DNA of 7,113 nt from Rhodobacterales bacterium UBA5972 (GTDB lineage Bacteria > Pseudomonadota > Alphaproteobacteria > Rhodobacterales > Rhodobacteraceae): positions 1 through 7,113 of the forward strand of contig DJBQ01000018.1 of assembly GCA_002430125.1 (NCBI GenBank), in the 5' to 3' direction. The notes below the pieces were generated by a model. It saw only the letters and a program-made list of their open reading frames with translations, was not told where the DNA came from and made no database searches. Positions 6,557 through 7,113 of this stretch are shown piece after piece; the stretch's first letter is position 1, and each line of letters starts with the position of its first letter. Made by a program: the position numbers and the translations under genes.

Positions 6557-7029
6557 CGACAGTCCATTTTGTTCAGTTGCCAGATCAAACGGGCGTTAAA
6601 AACCGGGTCGCGCAGTTCGGCATGTTGACTCATTGGGTAAATAACCCAGATCGGCCCTTTGTCGCGACTCGACAACAAAACACCATCCATGCTCAGCGCC
6701 AGGATTACATCGTAGTCAAAGAATTCTTTGGCCTGAACTTTGATCTGATAGTCATTCGCTGCCGTCAAAGTCAGCGTTTCCGGCGTGCCGCCTTTGCATT
6801 GAAGCAAAACCAAGCGTGCCAGTGGTCCACGAAACGATTTAACCCCGTCAACGAATTCATTCGATGTCTTAATCTCGGTTTGCGTTAGGTGCTGCAAATC
6901 CTCAAGCGTCATCGCAACGCGCACGTTTCCGTCAGCGGATTCGACCGTCAGAATTGTTTTTGCAGATAAAACACCACCAGAAAACGCGGTATACACAAAC
7001 AGCAACAAACCAAAGACCAGTCGCCCCAT
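6553..7029 (-). CDS. Exported protein with a reduced sulfite-oxidase/molybdopterin-type fold; probable sensor partner
   Basis: This is a 158-aa precursor from the ATG at 7029. Residues 1-23 (MGRLVFGLLLFVYTAFSGG, then VLSA) form a signal peptide, cleaved probably before KTILTV, so the protein should be periplasmic. The mature part resembles the oxidoreductase molybdopterin-binding family (Pfam Oxidored_molyb): VDGVKSFRGPLARLVL, then a DY-containing strand (AANDYQIKV), YDVILALSMDGVLLSSRDKGPIWVIYP, and a C-terminal WQL. Only about 135 mature residues remain, and the segment carrying the Mo-coordinating Cys in true enzymes is absent, so catalysis is unlikely. Cys78 and Cys157 (counted from this start) are the only cysteines. 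An in-frame ATG at 7062 adds 11 residues but lacks a Shine-Dalgarno sequence; 7029 is preceded by GAGGG at 7045-7041. The stop overlaps the pseudokinase start by 4 nt, suggesting the two work together in the periplasm. Fold assignment is by recognition only; the sensory role is inferred. Confidence 0.8.
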   Translation of the reverse strand: MGRLVFGLLLFVYTAFSGGVLSAKTILTVESADGNVRVAMTLEDLQHLTQTEIKTSNEFVDGVKSFRGPLARLVLLQCKGGTPETLTLTAANDYQIKVQAKEFFDYDVILALSMDGVLLSSRDKGPIWVIYPMSQHAELRDPVFNARLIWQLNKMDCR

Positions 7030-7040
7030 CGTCGCCAATT

Positions 7041-7045
7041 CCCTC
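7041..7045 (-). promoter_or_regulatory. Probable Shine-Dalgarno site for the exported sensor-like protein
   Basis: The minus strand reads AAGAGGGAA, with GAGGG 11 nt before the ATG at 7029. The spacing is slightly long. No comparable purine run precedes the in-frame ATG at 7062 or at 7056. This, together with a normal-length signal peptide from 7029, is why I chose the downstream start. Confidence 0.4.
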
Positions 7046-7057
7046 TTCACGAGCATT

Positions 7058-7087
7058 AACATATTCGATTAAACAACAAAATTACAA
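7058..7087 (-). promoter_or_regulatory. Weak candidate promoter for the signalling cassette
   Basis: On the minus strand TTGTAA (7087-7082) and TATGTT (7063-7058) are 18 nt apart, each matching four of six sigma-70 consensus positions. Transcription would begin near 7050, downstream of the ATG at 7062, which agrees with translation starting at 7029. The region is markedly AT-rich against the coding background, as expected for a promoter, but AT-rich DNA also gives chance matches. I found no convincing sigma-54 (-24/-12) element upstream of the cassette. Confidence 0.25.
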
Positions 7088-7094
7088 TAATTTT
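7078..7094. repeat. 17-bp perfect inverted repeat, possible operator
   Basis: AAAATTA-CAA-TAATTTT is a perfect palindrome with two 7-bp arms and a 3-bp centre, about 50 bp upstream of the chosen start of the first cassette gene. It overlaps the proposed -35 hexamer, where a bound protein could block or modulate transcription. It could be the site for a dimeric regulator encoded elsewhere, or a chance product of AT-rich sequence. No second copy was noticed in the window. Confidence 0.35.
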
Positions 7095-7113
7095 CTTGCC
7101 TAATTGACGCGCG

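Noticed and set aside
7018..7040. GG-N10-GC arrangement on the minus strand (TTGGC to GGGCG) around the start of the exported protein gene.
   Set aside because: The -12 half does not match TTGC, and the site lies across the chosen start codon, so it could not drive that gene.
7030..7062. Upstream start at 7062 for the exported protein (11 extra residues).
   Set aside because: No ribosome-binding site precedes it and it would put a charged stretch before an already complete signal peptide. It remains possible.
7056..7072. Possible CtrA-type site, TTAA repeated upstream of the exported protein gene.
   Set aside because: The two TTAA boxes are 9 nt apart instead of 7, and TTAA is common in AT-rich leaders.

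Overview
The window looks like alphaproteobacterial chromosome, most likely from the Rhodobacterales/Roseobacter group. That placement is inferred from the style of the encoded proteins, moderately high GC with AT-rich start regions, and tight co-directional gene packing. No rRNA or marker gene is present to prove it. Every gene I can support lies on the minus strand, so the biological order runs from position 7113 down to 1. I saw no RNA gene, mobile element, CRISPR array or tandem repeat.

Upstream half (7029 to 1820): a four-gene signalling cassette with junctions of -4, +12 and +24 nt. (1) A small exported protein with a cut-down sulfite-oxidase/molybdopterin-type fold. (2) A two-TM membrane histidine-kinase-like protein that keeps its phospho-acceptor His box but has lost the ATP-binding boxes, and ends in a receiver-like domain without the phosphorylation residues. 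(3) A soluble hybrid kinase, HisKA-HATPase-REC-Hpt, with intact ATP-binding boxes but an atypical Hpt motif. (4) A sigma-54-dependent response regulator (REC-AAA+-Fis HTH) whose HTH and post-AAA segments resemble LuxO. The simplest reading is a phosphorelay in which a periplasmic sensor and a membrane pseudokinase steer a soluble kinase, which phosphorylates a sigma-54 activator.

Downstream half (1743 to 1): the pyrimidine (deoxy)nucleoside catabolic genes cdd, deoA and the first 14 codons of deoB. They are almost fused (1-nt gap, then a 1-nt stop/start overlap). Cytidine deaminase converts (deoxy)cytidine to (deoxy)uridine. Thymidine phosphorylase releases the base and deoxyribose-1-phosphate. 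Phosphopentomutase would isomerise that sugar for the deoxyribose-5-phosphate aldolase step.

Only two stretches lack a gene. One is the 76-nt gap 1744-1819 between the regulator and cdd, with a weak sigma-70-like promoter and short hairpins but no intrinsic terminator. The other is the AT-rich leader 7030-7113 upstream of the cassette, which holds a 17-bp palindrome and a possible promoter. Whether the two halves share a transcript or only a neighbourhood cannot be decided from sequence alone.
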